DNA of 16,882 nucleotides, taken from contig OMIW01000168.1 of assembly GCA_900299205.1 (NCBI GenBank), positions 1-16,882 on the forward strand, read 5' to 3'. Positions 5,247 to 12,846 of the stretch are shown here, in pieces. The position numbers and the translations under genes are program-made. The notes under the pieces were generated by a model. The model had not been told where the DNA came from, made no database searches, and saw nothing but the letters and a program-made list of their open reading frames with translations. This stretch comes from Pseudomonadota bacterium. GTDB taxonomy: Bacteria; Bdellovibrionota_C; UBA2361; OMIW01. Every line of letters starts with the position of its first letter. The first letter of the stretch is position 1.

Positions 5247-6122
5247 ATGAAGGAATTTCTTACCTCGTCCGGCAAATATCCCCGACGGTACATTCTTATT
5301 CTCATTTCCGTGGCTATCCTCGCCGTTGGCTTGAACGTCCCGACCATCGCAGAGTCGGAAGAACCACCGCCATCATCGGCCACCATTAACTTGATCGACG
5401 CGCAGATTGCCCAACAGCTCGCAACTCTACCCACAAGAAAGGTTCTCGTCCGTAACGATAAACTCTATGGTGGCGATCATGAGTACGAGGGTTACAAAAT
5501 CGAGGCGGTCATAGCTTGGCTCTCCCAACGAACCAGGGTTTCTGTCGATAATGCTGCAATGTCATTTATTGCCTCTGACGGATACCTTTCCCGGGTATCT
5601 CTTCGAGAACTCCCCAAACGGGCGGGAATATTGGCATTCAGAGAATCGGGGGGTTCTCGCGAAAAACCGTTTCGTGATTCAAAATCTGCAACAGTTCCCT
5701 TCAATCCGGGCCCCTATTATCTTATCTGGGAAGGAACATTTGACGATAAACTCCCAACTCCCTGGGGAGTTACCTCGGTGAGCCTTGCGGCTGATGATAT
5801 TCCCGCAGAACACATCCCACCGCATGATACGCCACAGCTCAATCGCGGACTTGAGATTTGGCGGACACATTGCTCCAAATGTCATGCGATCAACAAGATT
5901 GGGGGTACAATGGGACCAGAGCTCAATGTACCCAAAAATGTAACCGAATATTGGCAACCCGAGCGGCTCCGAGAGCTTATCGAAAATCCTGCCGCCCTGC
6001 GATGGGGCTCAAAGATGCCTCCCTATAACTGGATGCCAATCGGCGATAGAGAGGCAATCCTTGCGTATCTAGCAGCGATGAAAGAAAAGAAAGTGTGTAA
6101 TTCCGAGGTTACTTGCCACTGA
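5247..6122 (+). CDS. Exported cytochrome c with an N-terminal SUOX-fold-like domain
   Basis: The preferred start gives 291 residues. A basic N-terminus and hydrophobic segment (YILILISVAILAVGL, 15-29) form a signal peptide or anchor. Residues about 45-185 resemble the short oxidoreductase domains related to sulfite oxidase: YEGYKIEAVI (80-89), FIASDGYLSRVSLREL (107-122), 'GILAF' and NPGPYYLIWE (153-162), then 'PWGVTSVSL'. No cysteine lies in this part, so the usual molybdenum ligand is absent. Residues about 195-280 are a class I cytochrome c domain with CSKCH (209-213) binding haem and Met257 in 'SKMPPYNW' as the likely sixth ligand. The tail carries two more cysteines (284, 290). The protein should act in periplasmic electron transfer; its donor and substrate are unknown. 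A GTG at 5220 is an alternative start without a ribosome binding site. Confidence 0.85.
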   Translation: MKEFLTSSGKYPRRYILILISVAILAVGLNVPTIAESEEPPPSSATINLIDAQIAQQLATLPTRKVLVRNDKLYGGDHEYEGYKIEAVIAWLSQRTRVSVDNAAMSFIASDGYLSRVSLRELPKRAGILAFRESGGSREKPFRDSKSATVPFNPGPYYLIWEGTFDDKLPTPWGVTSVSLAADDIPAEHIPPHDTPQLNRGLEIWRTHCSKCHAINKIGGTMGPELNVPKNVTEYWQPERLRELIENPAALRWGSKMPPYNWMPIGDREAILAYLAAMKEKKVCNSEVTCH

Positions 6123-6147
6123 ACATATTTGTCGCAAGAGAAAGAGT

Positions 6148-6627
6148 CTAAATAAAGGGGTTTGGGGCGAGGGTGCTTCGACGTTTCATTACGGTACAAC
6201 GAGCTGTGCACACCAAGTACGTTTCCTCTTTGTGGACGACCTGTACACCCCATACATGAATTGTCCCTCCCGTGTGTATCGGTACTCCGGTGACGACAAT
6301 GGTTCCTGAGGAGACGGGCCGAAGATGATTTGCATTTATCTCTAAACCAACTGCCTGTTCATTCGGAGGAATACAGTGAAACCAGGTACCAATTGAAGCC
6401 ACTGTCTCAGCGAGAGTCACTGACACACCACCATGAAGGATCCCCCATGGTTGGAGGTGACGTTCGTCGACTAAAAGGGAAGCGACAACCCTCGTCGGAG
6501 ATAAATGCTCAAAGACTGCTCCCCAATAATTCGTCAGCCCCCGTGCGACCAAGTGAGGAATCATGGCACGATGCTCCTCGCTTACCCCGAGTATCTCTAT
6601 TTTTTGGGAGAGTTCATCGTCTGACAT
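6148..6627 (-). CDS. YdiI/PaaI-like hotdog-fold acyl-CoA thioesterase
   Basis: This 159-residue protein hydrolyses acyl-CoA thioesters if it behaves like its family. The match to YdiI/MenI-type enzymes is clear: GILHGGVSVTLAE (62-74) with Glu74 as the catalytic acid and His65-Gly-Gly, then VGLEINANHLRP (93-104) and 'GGTIHVWGVQVV'. YdiI and MenI act on 1,4-dihydroxy-2-naphthoyl-CoA in menaquinone synthesis. No men genes lie here, so the substrate is open. The ATG at 6627 lies 16 bases after the end of the Agl23-like gene, with no strong ribosome binding site, so coupled translation is likely. A longer ATG at 6705 would overlap that gene by 62 bases. It converges with the cytochrome gene, leaving 25 bases between the two stops and no visible terminator. 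Confidence 0.87.
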   Translation of the reverse strand: MSDDELSQKIEILGVSEEHRAMIPHLVARGLTNYWGAVFEHLSPTRVVASLLVDERHLQPWGILHGGVSVTLAETVASIGTWFHCIPPNEQAVGLEINANHLRPVSSGTIVVTGVPIHTGGTIHVWGVQVVHKEETYLVCTARCTVMKRRSTLAPNPFI

Positions 6628-6643
6628 CGGTTTTTTGCTGAAA

Positions 6644-8707
6644 TTATTGTCCGGATTCCTCAACTCTTCGCGTGAGAAGCATCGTGTAAGCAAAACCGGT
6701 CCCACTCCATGGTTGGTGAGTAATTGCGTACCAGAGAAACTTCTTGAGGGTCATATCCTCAAAGTTCGGTACCCACCACCCCCGAAGGGTGAGCTGGCGT
6801 TTTTTAAAGATACTATCGTCAGCCTTATTACCGGGATCAAGATCGACAAGCTGATATTTAAATTCACGACGTTCAGCTGCCGATGCACCAAACTTATTCT
6901 CGGGTAGATCGCGCAGGTACCAAACCACCGGCCATACTGCATCTCCTTCGATATAAATGCGAGGACGATAGCCACGCGATTCATTCTCAATCTCAGAGCG
7001 CAAATGAGTGATAACTCGCTTTAGTTCGTTCGTCGTATGAACCTGACTAATATACTCCTTGTCACTTCCAGCATGGGTAAAATTAACAATTGCTGCGATA
7101 CGAATCAGATATACGAGGCCAAACACCGCAAGGGCCTGTCCAATCGGAATCTGGCTCCACCGGAATCGGTCCGAAGGCACCACATCCCTAACCTCAGACT
7201 CAGCACTCTGGGCTAAAGCGGCCAGTCCCCACTGAGCGAGATCAAGACAGACAAGCGTGGCGCCAATCCCCAGGACCCATAAGGAGGAGGTCGACCATCC
7301 CACCCCTTTATCCTGCACGAGAAAGATTATCCCGAGGATCATCAAAACAACCCCTGTCGTGAAGATTATCTGCTCAGCCGATATTCTCCTCAGAATCACC
7401 TCTCGCAGATTCATCACAGAGTCAAAGTAAAGCGTAAGATAGATGAGTCCTGCCCAGAGCGGATATTGAGATAGCCAAGGCACCTTCTCACCGAGATAAC
7501 TATAGGTGAATAGGCTCGTGGCAAAGGTGTATCCGGTGATAGCGAGCCGGCGCTCTCGCCGCAACAGGTGAAAAACGGTAACGAGCACTGCATGCGGAAT
7601 CATCACGATGAATGCAGAAACATCGAGACTATCCTTGAGCTTAAAAAAGGTGACGAATGACTTAAACAAACCGTCATCAAGAGTGGTAAAGTTCTTACCT
7701 CGGAGAAAGAGAAGAGAGGTGGCAAGTGCGAATGTTCCTATCATTGCCACCGCATATCCCATCCACGCCGGAGCTCGCCGGTAAAGATGGAAGACATGAA
7801 AGAGGGCCAGAATGGCAAACAGGGAATCATACCACGCTAAGCAGTAACCATGATGCAGGAAAGGCCCTACTATTCGCTCTTTTCCATGATGTTCGAACCA
7901 ATAGACAAGGCTCTTTCGGTATAATCCATCAAGAGGCCCCTCAGAATACTGAAACCCTGCAGTGTAGAAGAGCGTATACACGAACACGAGAACACCGGCG
8001 CCCACTATCCCGTAAAACCAATAACCCTTACACCATCGCCACAAATCGGCAAGGTATGGCACCGATTGCCGACCCGTAGTGAAGTAAAATCCGACCTCAA
8101 AAAGGTAAAACCCCGCCATCATCGCAACGTGGACGAACCAGTTCTCCTTGGAACACATCTGGATCGCAAGTCCGAGGAAAAAAAGTACTGGCGCCTGTCT
8201 CCGATCGGCGACAGCAATACCGTACACGGAGAGGAGGATGCCAAATATGACGAAGACATCCTCTCTCAAAAATCTCGCCCAATAGATGAGACTCGGTGAG
8301 TAGCCAATACCTATCGTAAGAAGAATGAGAGCTGTCGGAGAGAAATAGCGACGAAAAAGGAGGGGAGCGATAACAAAAAGCGAACCGAGGAGAGCCGCTG
8401 GAAAGCGGGCAACCCAATCCGTGACTCCAAATGAACAATAAGCGAGGAAAACTATCGTATACAGGAATGGCCCGTGTAGCATCGGGTCATATTTGTAATA
8501 CTGCGCTGTCGGGAAATCGTAGAAGTATTTTCCGTACATCGCATGAAGCGATTCATCGTGGTGGAGGGGGCGAGCATCCAACGCAACCCACCGAAAAAGG
8601 AGCGCCCCCACAACGAGGAGGATATAGATCCCCCACTGGGTTTGACTAAAATAGCGGCTCAGCCCCCCGTCGTGATCGTCACAACGAGGGGAGGTATGCT
8701 GATCCAT
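6644..8707 (-). CDS. Agl23/TIGR03663-family polytopic membrane protein (GT-C-like)
   Basis: This is a 687-residue integral membrane protein with roughly 13-16 hydrophobic segments, from about residue 27 to 560, and a soluble C-terminal part of about 130 residues. Family marks are LHHDES (48-53) in the first outer loop, where GT-C glycosyltransferases carry an acidic metal- or lipid-phosphate-contacting pair. They continue with YKYDPMLHGP (71-80), 'WARFLREDVFVIFG' near 145 and the C-terminal 'AVWPVVWYLRDLP'. In haloarchaea Agl23 is tied to flipping or transfer of lipid-linked glycan in N-glycosylation. Bacterial members are uncharacterised, so a role in moving sugars onto envelope molecules is inference. 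GAGGA lies eight bases before the ATG. It is upstream of, and probably co-transcribed with, the thioesterase gene. The N-terminus is polar and His/Asp-rich and shows no signal peptide. Confidence 0.85.
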   Translation of the reverse strand: MDQHTSPRCDDHDGGLSRYFSQTQWGIYILLVVGALLFRWVALDARPLHHDESLHAMYGKYFYDFPTAQYYKYDPMLHGPFLYTIVFLAYCSFGVTDWVARFPAALLGSLFVIAPLLFRRYFSPTALILLTIGIGYSPSLIYWARFLREDVFVIFGILLSVYGIAVADRRQAPVLFFLGLAIQMCSKENWFVHVAMMAGFYLFEVGFYFTTGRQSVPYLADLWRWCKGYWFYGIVGAGVLVFVYTLFYTAGFQYSEGPLDGLYRKSLVYWFEHHGKERIVGPFLHHGYCLAWYDSLFAILALFHVFHLYRRAPAWMGYAVAMIGTFALATSLLFLRGKNFTTLDDGLFKSFVTFFKLKDSLDVSAFIVMIPHAVLVTVFHLLRRERRLAITGYTFATSLFTYSYLGEKVPWLSQYPLWAGLIYLTLYFDSVMNLREVILRRISAEQIIFTTGVVLMILGIIFLVQDKGVGWSTSSLWVLGIGATLVCLDLAQWGLAALAQSAESEVRDVVPSDRFRWSQIPIGQALAVFGLVYLIRIAAIVNFTHAGSDKEYISQVHTTNELKRVITHLRSEIENESRGYRPRIYIEGDAVWPVVWYLRDLPENKFGASAAERREFKYQLVDLDPGNKADDSIFKKRQLTLRGWWVPNFEDMTLKKFLWYAITHQPWSGTGFAYTMLLTRRVEESGQ

Positions 8708-8826
8708 GAGAGATCCTCGCTCTTTGAAGAAAGGTAACTATTCACCCCTATAATCCCAATAACCTCCCTTAACCCCTTCGGGATGGCGGGCGAACACCAA
8801 CCAGGGGGGACAACTAACTACTCAGC

Positions 8827-8862
8827 AAAAAAACGGCATACGAGCGTCTCGCGAGTCGAGCC
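8827..8862 (-). terminator. Candidate terminator after transketolase
   Basis: On the - strand, GGC (8862-8860) and GCC (8837-8835) close a structure containing CGAG/CTCG (8851-8848 with 8844-8841), followed at once by seven Ts (8833-8827). An alternative CTCG/CGAG pairing overlaps it. It lies about 130 bases after the transketolase stop and before the Agl23-like gene. The rest of 8708-8993 shows no gene. Confidence 0.35.
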
Positions 8863-8993
8863 AACAATATCACCGCCGCTTTTCATGCTTTTGATGTTTT
8901 TCGAACGACTCCGTGAAAAGGTGGGATTTACAGCTACGAAGAGAGATAGTCGCCCACACTTCCCTTATTTTCATCGTCCCTCCGACTGGCCTC

Positions 8994-10988
8994 TTAACGG
9001 CAAACAGCCCACCACCCCTGAATCTTTTGCGCGACGGCCTCCGGGGTAAATCCGAATCTTTCCGCCAATACTTCACCCGGAGCGGATGCACCGTAGTGAT
9101 CGATCCCGATACACAATCCGTCCCGACCCGCAAAACGTTCCCAACCGAATGTCCTCCCCGCCTCGAGAGTGACCACCGGCAACCCGGGGGGAACAATCTG
9201 ATCCCTGACGGACGCTGGCTGCTCAAGAAAGAGCTCAACACACGGCATCGAGACCAAACGAAGACTAATTCCTTGAGAGCGGAGAATGTGCGCTGCATCA
9301 CTTGCAAGCGAGACCTCTGAACCTGTCGCGATTACAACGAGGTCATTGTGGGCATCCTCGTCGACTGTATATGCGCCTCGGCTGATATCAGCCACCTGGA
9401 AGCCCTCGTGCCGCTTGAGTGGAGGAAGGTCCTGACGCGTAAAGACCAACGCACTCGGCCTCTCTCGAAGCTGAAGCGCGGCCCAATAGCAGGCTGCGAC
9501 CTCAAGCCCATCAGCCGGTCGGAACGTGTAAAGATTTGGAATCAAGCGCAGACTTTGAAGCTGCTCTATTGGTTCATGGGTCGGACCATCCTCTCCCACC
9601 CAGAAGCTATCGTGGGTGAATATGAAGAGGGACTGGAGGTGCGAAAGCGCAGCAATCCGAATAGAGGGTCGGAGGTAATCTGAAAAGACCAGAAAAGTTG
9701 AACCGAACGGATGCCACAATCGCTCGTATGCTAACCCGTTGACGATTGCTCCCATCGCATGCTCACGCACACCGAAACGTATGTTTCGACCGGTAAACAC
9801 CCCCTTTTGAACTTCGGTGGTATCTCTAATGAGTGTTTTTGTTGAGGGCTCCAGGTCCGCCGAGCCACCGATAAATGACGGAAGATGCTTGGCGATGATC
9901 TGGATGGCTTTCCCAGAGAGTGAACGGGTCGCCTCAGGCTTGGCATGAGCGAGAGCCGCATAGAGCTCCCTGTTTAATTCTTCCGGAAGATGGCGTTGCC
10001 GCTGAGCATCGAGACGACGAGCCTCCTCTGGATGAGCTCCTTTCCACTCTTCAAATCGCGTGACCCAGCGTCCATGTTCTGCGGCACCACGCCGAATGAC
10101 TTCGGCACAGAGCTCCTTGACCTGCTCAGGTACATGAAACGCCGGCGACGTTGGCCACTCAAGGGCTTGCTTGGTGAGAGATACCTCTTGATCCCCGAGA
10201 GGCGAGCCATGAACCCCGTATGTGTTCGCTTTATTGGGGCTGCCGTCGCCAAGAATTGACCGGACAGCGATAATACTCGGGCGACCTGTTTCCTCTATCG
10301 CGAGCTCGATCGCGCGCTTGACTCCCACAAGGTCATGGGCATCAACTGATTGAACATGCCAGCCGTACGACTCCATTCGCTGCGGAACTGACTCGGTAAA
10401 ACAGACATCAGTGGTGCCCGCAAGGCTTATCTTGTTGTCATCATATAAATAAATAAGATTACCCAACCCAAGATGTCCTGCGAGGGAGCACGCCTCTGAT
10501 GCAATACCCTCCATGAGATCGCCATCGCTCACTATTCCGTACACTCGGTAGCCAAACAGGTCAGCACTGTACTCCGTCGCGAGGAGCTTCCCCGAGAGTG
10601 CAAGTCCTACTCCGTTGGCAACCCCCTGTCCGAGAGGACCCGTCGTGCACTCAACTCCAGCCGTTACTCCAAACTCTGGATGGCCAGGAGTTCGACTTCC
10701 CCACTGCCGAAAGGCCTGAAGCTCCGAAAGAGGCAGATCAAATCCGAAGAGGTGGAGCAATGAATAGAGCAACGCCGACCCATGCCCCGCAGACAGCACG
10801 AACCGGTCTCGCCCCAACCACTGGGGATCTCTCGGGTCGAATCTAAGAAAATGAGACCAAAGAAGCGAAGCATATCCAGCCGCACCCATCGGGAGCCCTG
10901 GATGACCGGAATTCGCTTGCTGAACCGCATCAACTGAGAGCATCGCCACGGTTTTGGCGAGCAATTTAACGTCTTGTAATTCGCTCAT
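8994..10988 (-). CDS. Transketolase
   Basis: This 664-residue thiamine-diphosphate enzyme of the pentose phosphate pathway moves two-carbon units between sugar phosphates. Its length is that of E. coli TktA. The pyrophosphate-binding half has SGHPG (27-31) and AGHGS (67-71), both contributing active-site histidines, then GPLGQG (117-122) and SDGDLMEG (154-161) leading to DDN (183-185). The first residue of the GDG motif is Ser here. The pyrimidine half has FGVREHAMG (405-413) with catalytic Glu409 and GEDGPTHEPIEQL (465-477). AAAGGAG lies a few bases before the ATG at 10988; the frame is open further upstream, but that extension has no family sequence. The gene follows a thioredoxin-like gene by 76 bases. 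The C-terminal domain ends in 'GFTPEAVAQKI', as usual for the family. Confidence 0.96.
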   Translation of the reverse strand: MSELQDVKLLAKTVAMLSVDAVQQANSGHPGLPMGAAGYASLLWSHFLRFDPRDPQWLGRDRFVLSAGHGSALLYSLLHLFGFDLPLSELQAFRQWGSRTPGHPEFGVTAGVECTTGPLGQGVANGVGLALSGKLLATEYSADLFGYRVYGIVSDGDLMEGIASEACSLAGHLGLGNLIYLYDDNKISLAGTTDVCFTESVPQRMESYGWHVQSVDAHDLVGVKRAIELAIEETGRPSIIAVRSILGDGSPNKANTYGVHGSPLGDQEVSLTKQALEWPTSPAFHVPEQVKELCAEVIRRGAAEHGRWVTRFEEWKGAHPEEARRLDAQRQRHLPEELNRELYAALAHAKPEATRSLSGKAIQIIAKHLPSFIGGSADLEPSTKTLIRDTTEVQKGVFTGRNIRFGVREHAMGAIVNGLAYERLWHPFGSTFLVFSDYLRPSIRIAALSHLQSLFIFTHDSFWVGEDGPTHEPIEQLQSLRLIPNLYTFRPADGLEVAACYWAALQLRERPSALVFTRQDLPPLKRHEGFQVADISRGAYTVDEDAHNDLVVIATGSEVSLASDAAHILRSQGISLRLVSMPCVELFLEQPASVRDQIVPPGLPVVTLEAGRTFGWERFAGRDGLCIGIDHYGASAPGEVLAERFGFTPEAVAQKIQGWWAVCR

Positions 10989-11064
10989 GACAGCTCCTTT
11001 GAAAAGTGATGCCGACAATACATAATTGAACCGAAGGTGAGAACTGTGGGCCTGATGCTTTGCC

Positions 11065-11622
11065 CTACCCCTTCCATTTAATGGAGCAACCGAGAGGATG
11101 CGCGAACGATAGTTCAACACTGCCCTGCCGTAACACCTGCTCCACTGCATCACGAAGAAGGTGTTTGGTGACTTTTGCGGGATCCCGGGGCGAGTCATTT
11201 ATCGCACCATGGTAGGCGAGCGTCAGATCTTCGTTGAAGAGATAACACTCCGGAGTACATTGTGCATCGAATTGGCGCGCCACCTCCTGCGTTTCGTCGT
11301 ACAGGTAGGGAAACGGAAAGGCAAGAGCAATCGCCTTTTCTTTCATCTTGGCAAAGCTATCTTCAGGATACTGTGTGGCATCATTCGAGCTAATGACGAG
11401 AACGCGAAGTCCTGCTTCGGCAAAATGATGTGAAACCTCGAGAAGCTCCTGATCGCTCCCCTTCACATAGGGACAGTGATTACAGCCAAAGACAACCAAC
11501 GCGGCATGAGATCCCGCGAACCACGAGGCCGAGGAAATGAGAGACCCATCGGTCGCGAGAAGAGTAAACGCTGGTAGTGCCGAGCCAACGGGAAAGCGAG
11601 GACTGGAGGAAGGTCGTTGCAT
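11065..11622 (-). CDS. Thioredoxin-like/peroxiredoxin-like protein with CNHC motif
   Basis: This 185-residue protein has the AhpC/TSA-type thioredoxin fold. The redox motif is FGCNHCPYVKG (45-55) with Cys47 and Cys50, characteristic of a widespread family of small thioredoxin-like proteins. 'VISSND' (77-81) and 'QCTPECYLF' (121-129) follow; the Pro124 after Thr should be the cis-proline facing the cysteines. Two more cysteines, 122 and 126, flank it. There is no signal peptide, so it is probably a cytoplasmic thiol-disulfide or peroxide-linked enzyme; the substrate is unknown. AAGGAG precedes the ATG at 11622. The longer frame to 11796 would run through the upstream terminator and into the hydrolase gene. 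It is followed by transketolase after 76 bases and may share its transcript. Confidence 0.88.
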   Translation of the reverse strand: MQRPSSSPRFPVGSALPAFTLLATDGSLISSASWFAGSHAALVVFGCNHCPYVKGSDQELLEVSHHFAEAGLRVLVISSNDATQYPEDSFAKMKEKAIALAFPFPYLYDETQEVARQFDAQCTPECYLFNEDLTLAYHGAINDSPRDPAKVTKHLLRDAVEQVLRQGSVELSFAHPLGCSIKWKG

Positions 11623-11700
11623 AAAGGCTCCTTGGGTCGGTTCGGCGGAGATTTTTAGAACTATCGCCCCGACCGATAGGACGGAGCAGGAAGGGGGTAA

Positions 11701-11745
11701 AAAGAGGAGCGGAGATTTCCGCTCACTTGAGCGAGAAATCTCTCC
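11701..11745 (-). terminator. Intrinsic terminator of the alpha/beta hydrolase gene
   Basis: On the - strand the arms 11745-11729 and 11724-11711 pair over about 13 bp with a single bulged base (11734) and a four-base loop (11728-11725). A T run at 11705-11701 begins a few bases later. The base of the stem overlaps the hydrolase stop codon (11747-11745). A nested GAGCGG/CCGCTC pairing (11706-11711 with 11719-11724) is an alternative fold. It separates the hydrolase from the thioredoxin-like gene. Confidence 0.75.
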
Positions 11746-12641
11746 TAAAGCGCACCTTGCTGCCGAAGAAATTGCCGAACTTCTTCTGCGAACCACTCAG
11801 GGTGCTCAATCATCGGGGCGTGCCCACAATCTTTGATAACCCGGAGGGTCGATTGTGGCAACAGTTGATCGAAAAGATGCGCTACCTCCATCGTAGTAAC
11901 ATTATCATCAGTCCCCCACAACAAAAGGCTCGGAATCTGAACGGTTGGCAAGAGCGCCTGCAGATTGTCCTTCTTCGCACTGCGCGCGGACTGAATCATC
12001 TTGAGCACGTTTCCCTTGGGCTTCAAAATATCAGCTATCTCCTGAATCGCCTCTTCCGTGACGAACCGCTGGTCAAAAAAAACCTTCGCCATGTGGGTAC
12101 GAACGAAGGTGGCGTTGGGTCGCAATGGAAGTGCTTCGACGGAGTGTTCATACAACCCCGAACTCGCTGCGAGCACCATAGCACGGACCATTGAGGGTCG
12201 AGCCAGCGCCATCCGCAAGGCGACGTGCCCCCCGAGAGAATTACCACACAAGAGAACGCGGTCTTCCCCAATAGTTCTGATAAACGCCTCTGTGTAGACC
12301 GCAAGTGCTTTAACCCTAGCTTCCGAACTATGGAGCTGAAGCAAGGGAAATCGCAAATTGATGGGGCGACAAAATTCGGCGAGGAGAGGAATTACCGAGT
12401 TCCAGTTGGAGGCAGCTCCAAAAAGTCCGTGCAGGAGAATTAACCGAGGACCGCTCTCTCCGAACTCTTCATAAGAAAAGTTAGGCCACCGTCCTTCTTT
12501 AAGCCAAAGAGGCTCACACCCCCCACCCATCCGGTCCGCGGATTGCCGCAGGTCACGCAGTAGGCCTTCAGATATAGGAGTGCCGCCATCCCCTCTTTCC
12601 TCACCACCTTTTCGGGACGGTTTCGTTGATTGAATACTCAT
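11745..12641 (-). CDS. Alpha/beta-hydrolase
   Basis: This 298-residue serine hydrolase is of the alpha/beta fold. 'RLILLHGLFGAASNW' (66-80) holds the oxyanion HG. The nucleophile elbow is GNSLGG (133-138) with Ser135. 'LLWGTDDNVT' (240-249) holds the acid, Asp245 or Asp246. 'DCGHAPMIEHPEWF' (271-284) holds catalytic His274. A helical cap lies between about residues 165 and 230. Such enzymes split esters, lactones or C-C bonds; the substrate cannot be told from sequence. The first 60 residues are charged and Gly-rich, without a signal peptide, and look like an extension. The ATG at 12641 has only a weak ribosome binding site, and ATG 12533 (residue 37) is an alternative. It lies 205 bases after parE and ends in a strong terminator, so it is probably a single-gene unit. 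Confidence 0.87.
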   Translation of the reverse strand: MSIQSTKPSRKGGEERGDGGTPISEGLLRDLRQSADRMGGGCEPLWLKEGRWPNFSYEEFGESGPRLILLHGLFGAASNWNSVIPLLAEFCRPINLRFPLLQLHSSEARVKALAVYTEAFIRTIGEDRVLLCGNSLGGHVALRMALARPSMVRAMVLAASSGLYEHSVEALPLRPNATFVRTHMAKVFFDQRFVTEEAIQEIADILKPKGNVLKMIQSARSAKKDNLQALLPTVQIPSLLLWGTDDNVTTMEVAHLFDQLLPQSTLRVIKDCGHAPMIEHPEWFAEEVRQFLRQQGAL

Positions 12642-12742
12642 ACGTTTCCGCTAACACCCTGCGCAATAACCCTGCGCGCTAACCCATTCGCGAATCATCG
12701 AGATCCTGCGAACCCAACCATCAGCCATTTACTGACCCAGGG

Positions 12743-12751
12743 GGTATACCA
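12743..12751 (-). promoter_or_regulatory. Extended -10 promoter candidate for the hydrolase gene
   Basis: On the - strand, TGGTATACC (12751-12743) fits TG-N-TATACC, an extended -10. No good -35 is visible. Transcription would start near 12736, about 95 bases before the ATG at 12641. The region between it and the gene contains a short direct repeat, ACCCTGCGC, read on the + strand near 12656 and 12669. Confidence 0.35.
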
Positions 12752-12846
12752 CACCTTGGACATGCTCGCATCCTTCCACCATGAAGGTATTCTTCACCTT
12801 TAGTGTATCAACACTCACAGACCCGTTACCACCCTGAAACACCACC

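Noticed and set aside
6096-6119. C-terminal Cys-x5-Cys-His of the cytochrome as a second haem site
   Set aside because: Haem c attachment normally needs C-x2-C-H; five residues between the cysteines is not a known arrangement, so a disulfide is more likely.
8749-8754. Perfect TATAAT on the + strand upstream of the Agl23-like gene
   Set aside because: It points against the neighbouring genes and lacks a well-spaced -35; no + strand gene follows.
8783-9320. + strand reading frames around the transketolase end (88 and 135 codons)
   Set aside because: They are antisense to transketolase or to non-coding sequence, with low-complexity composition and no ribosome binding site.
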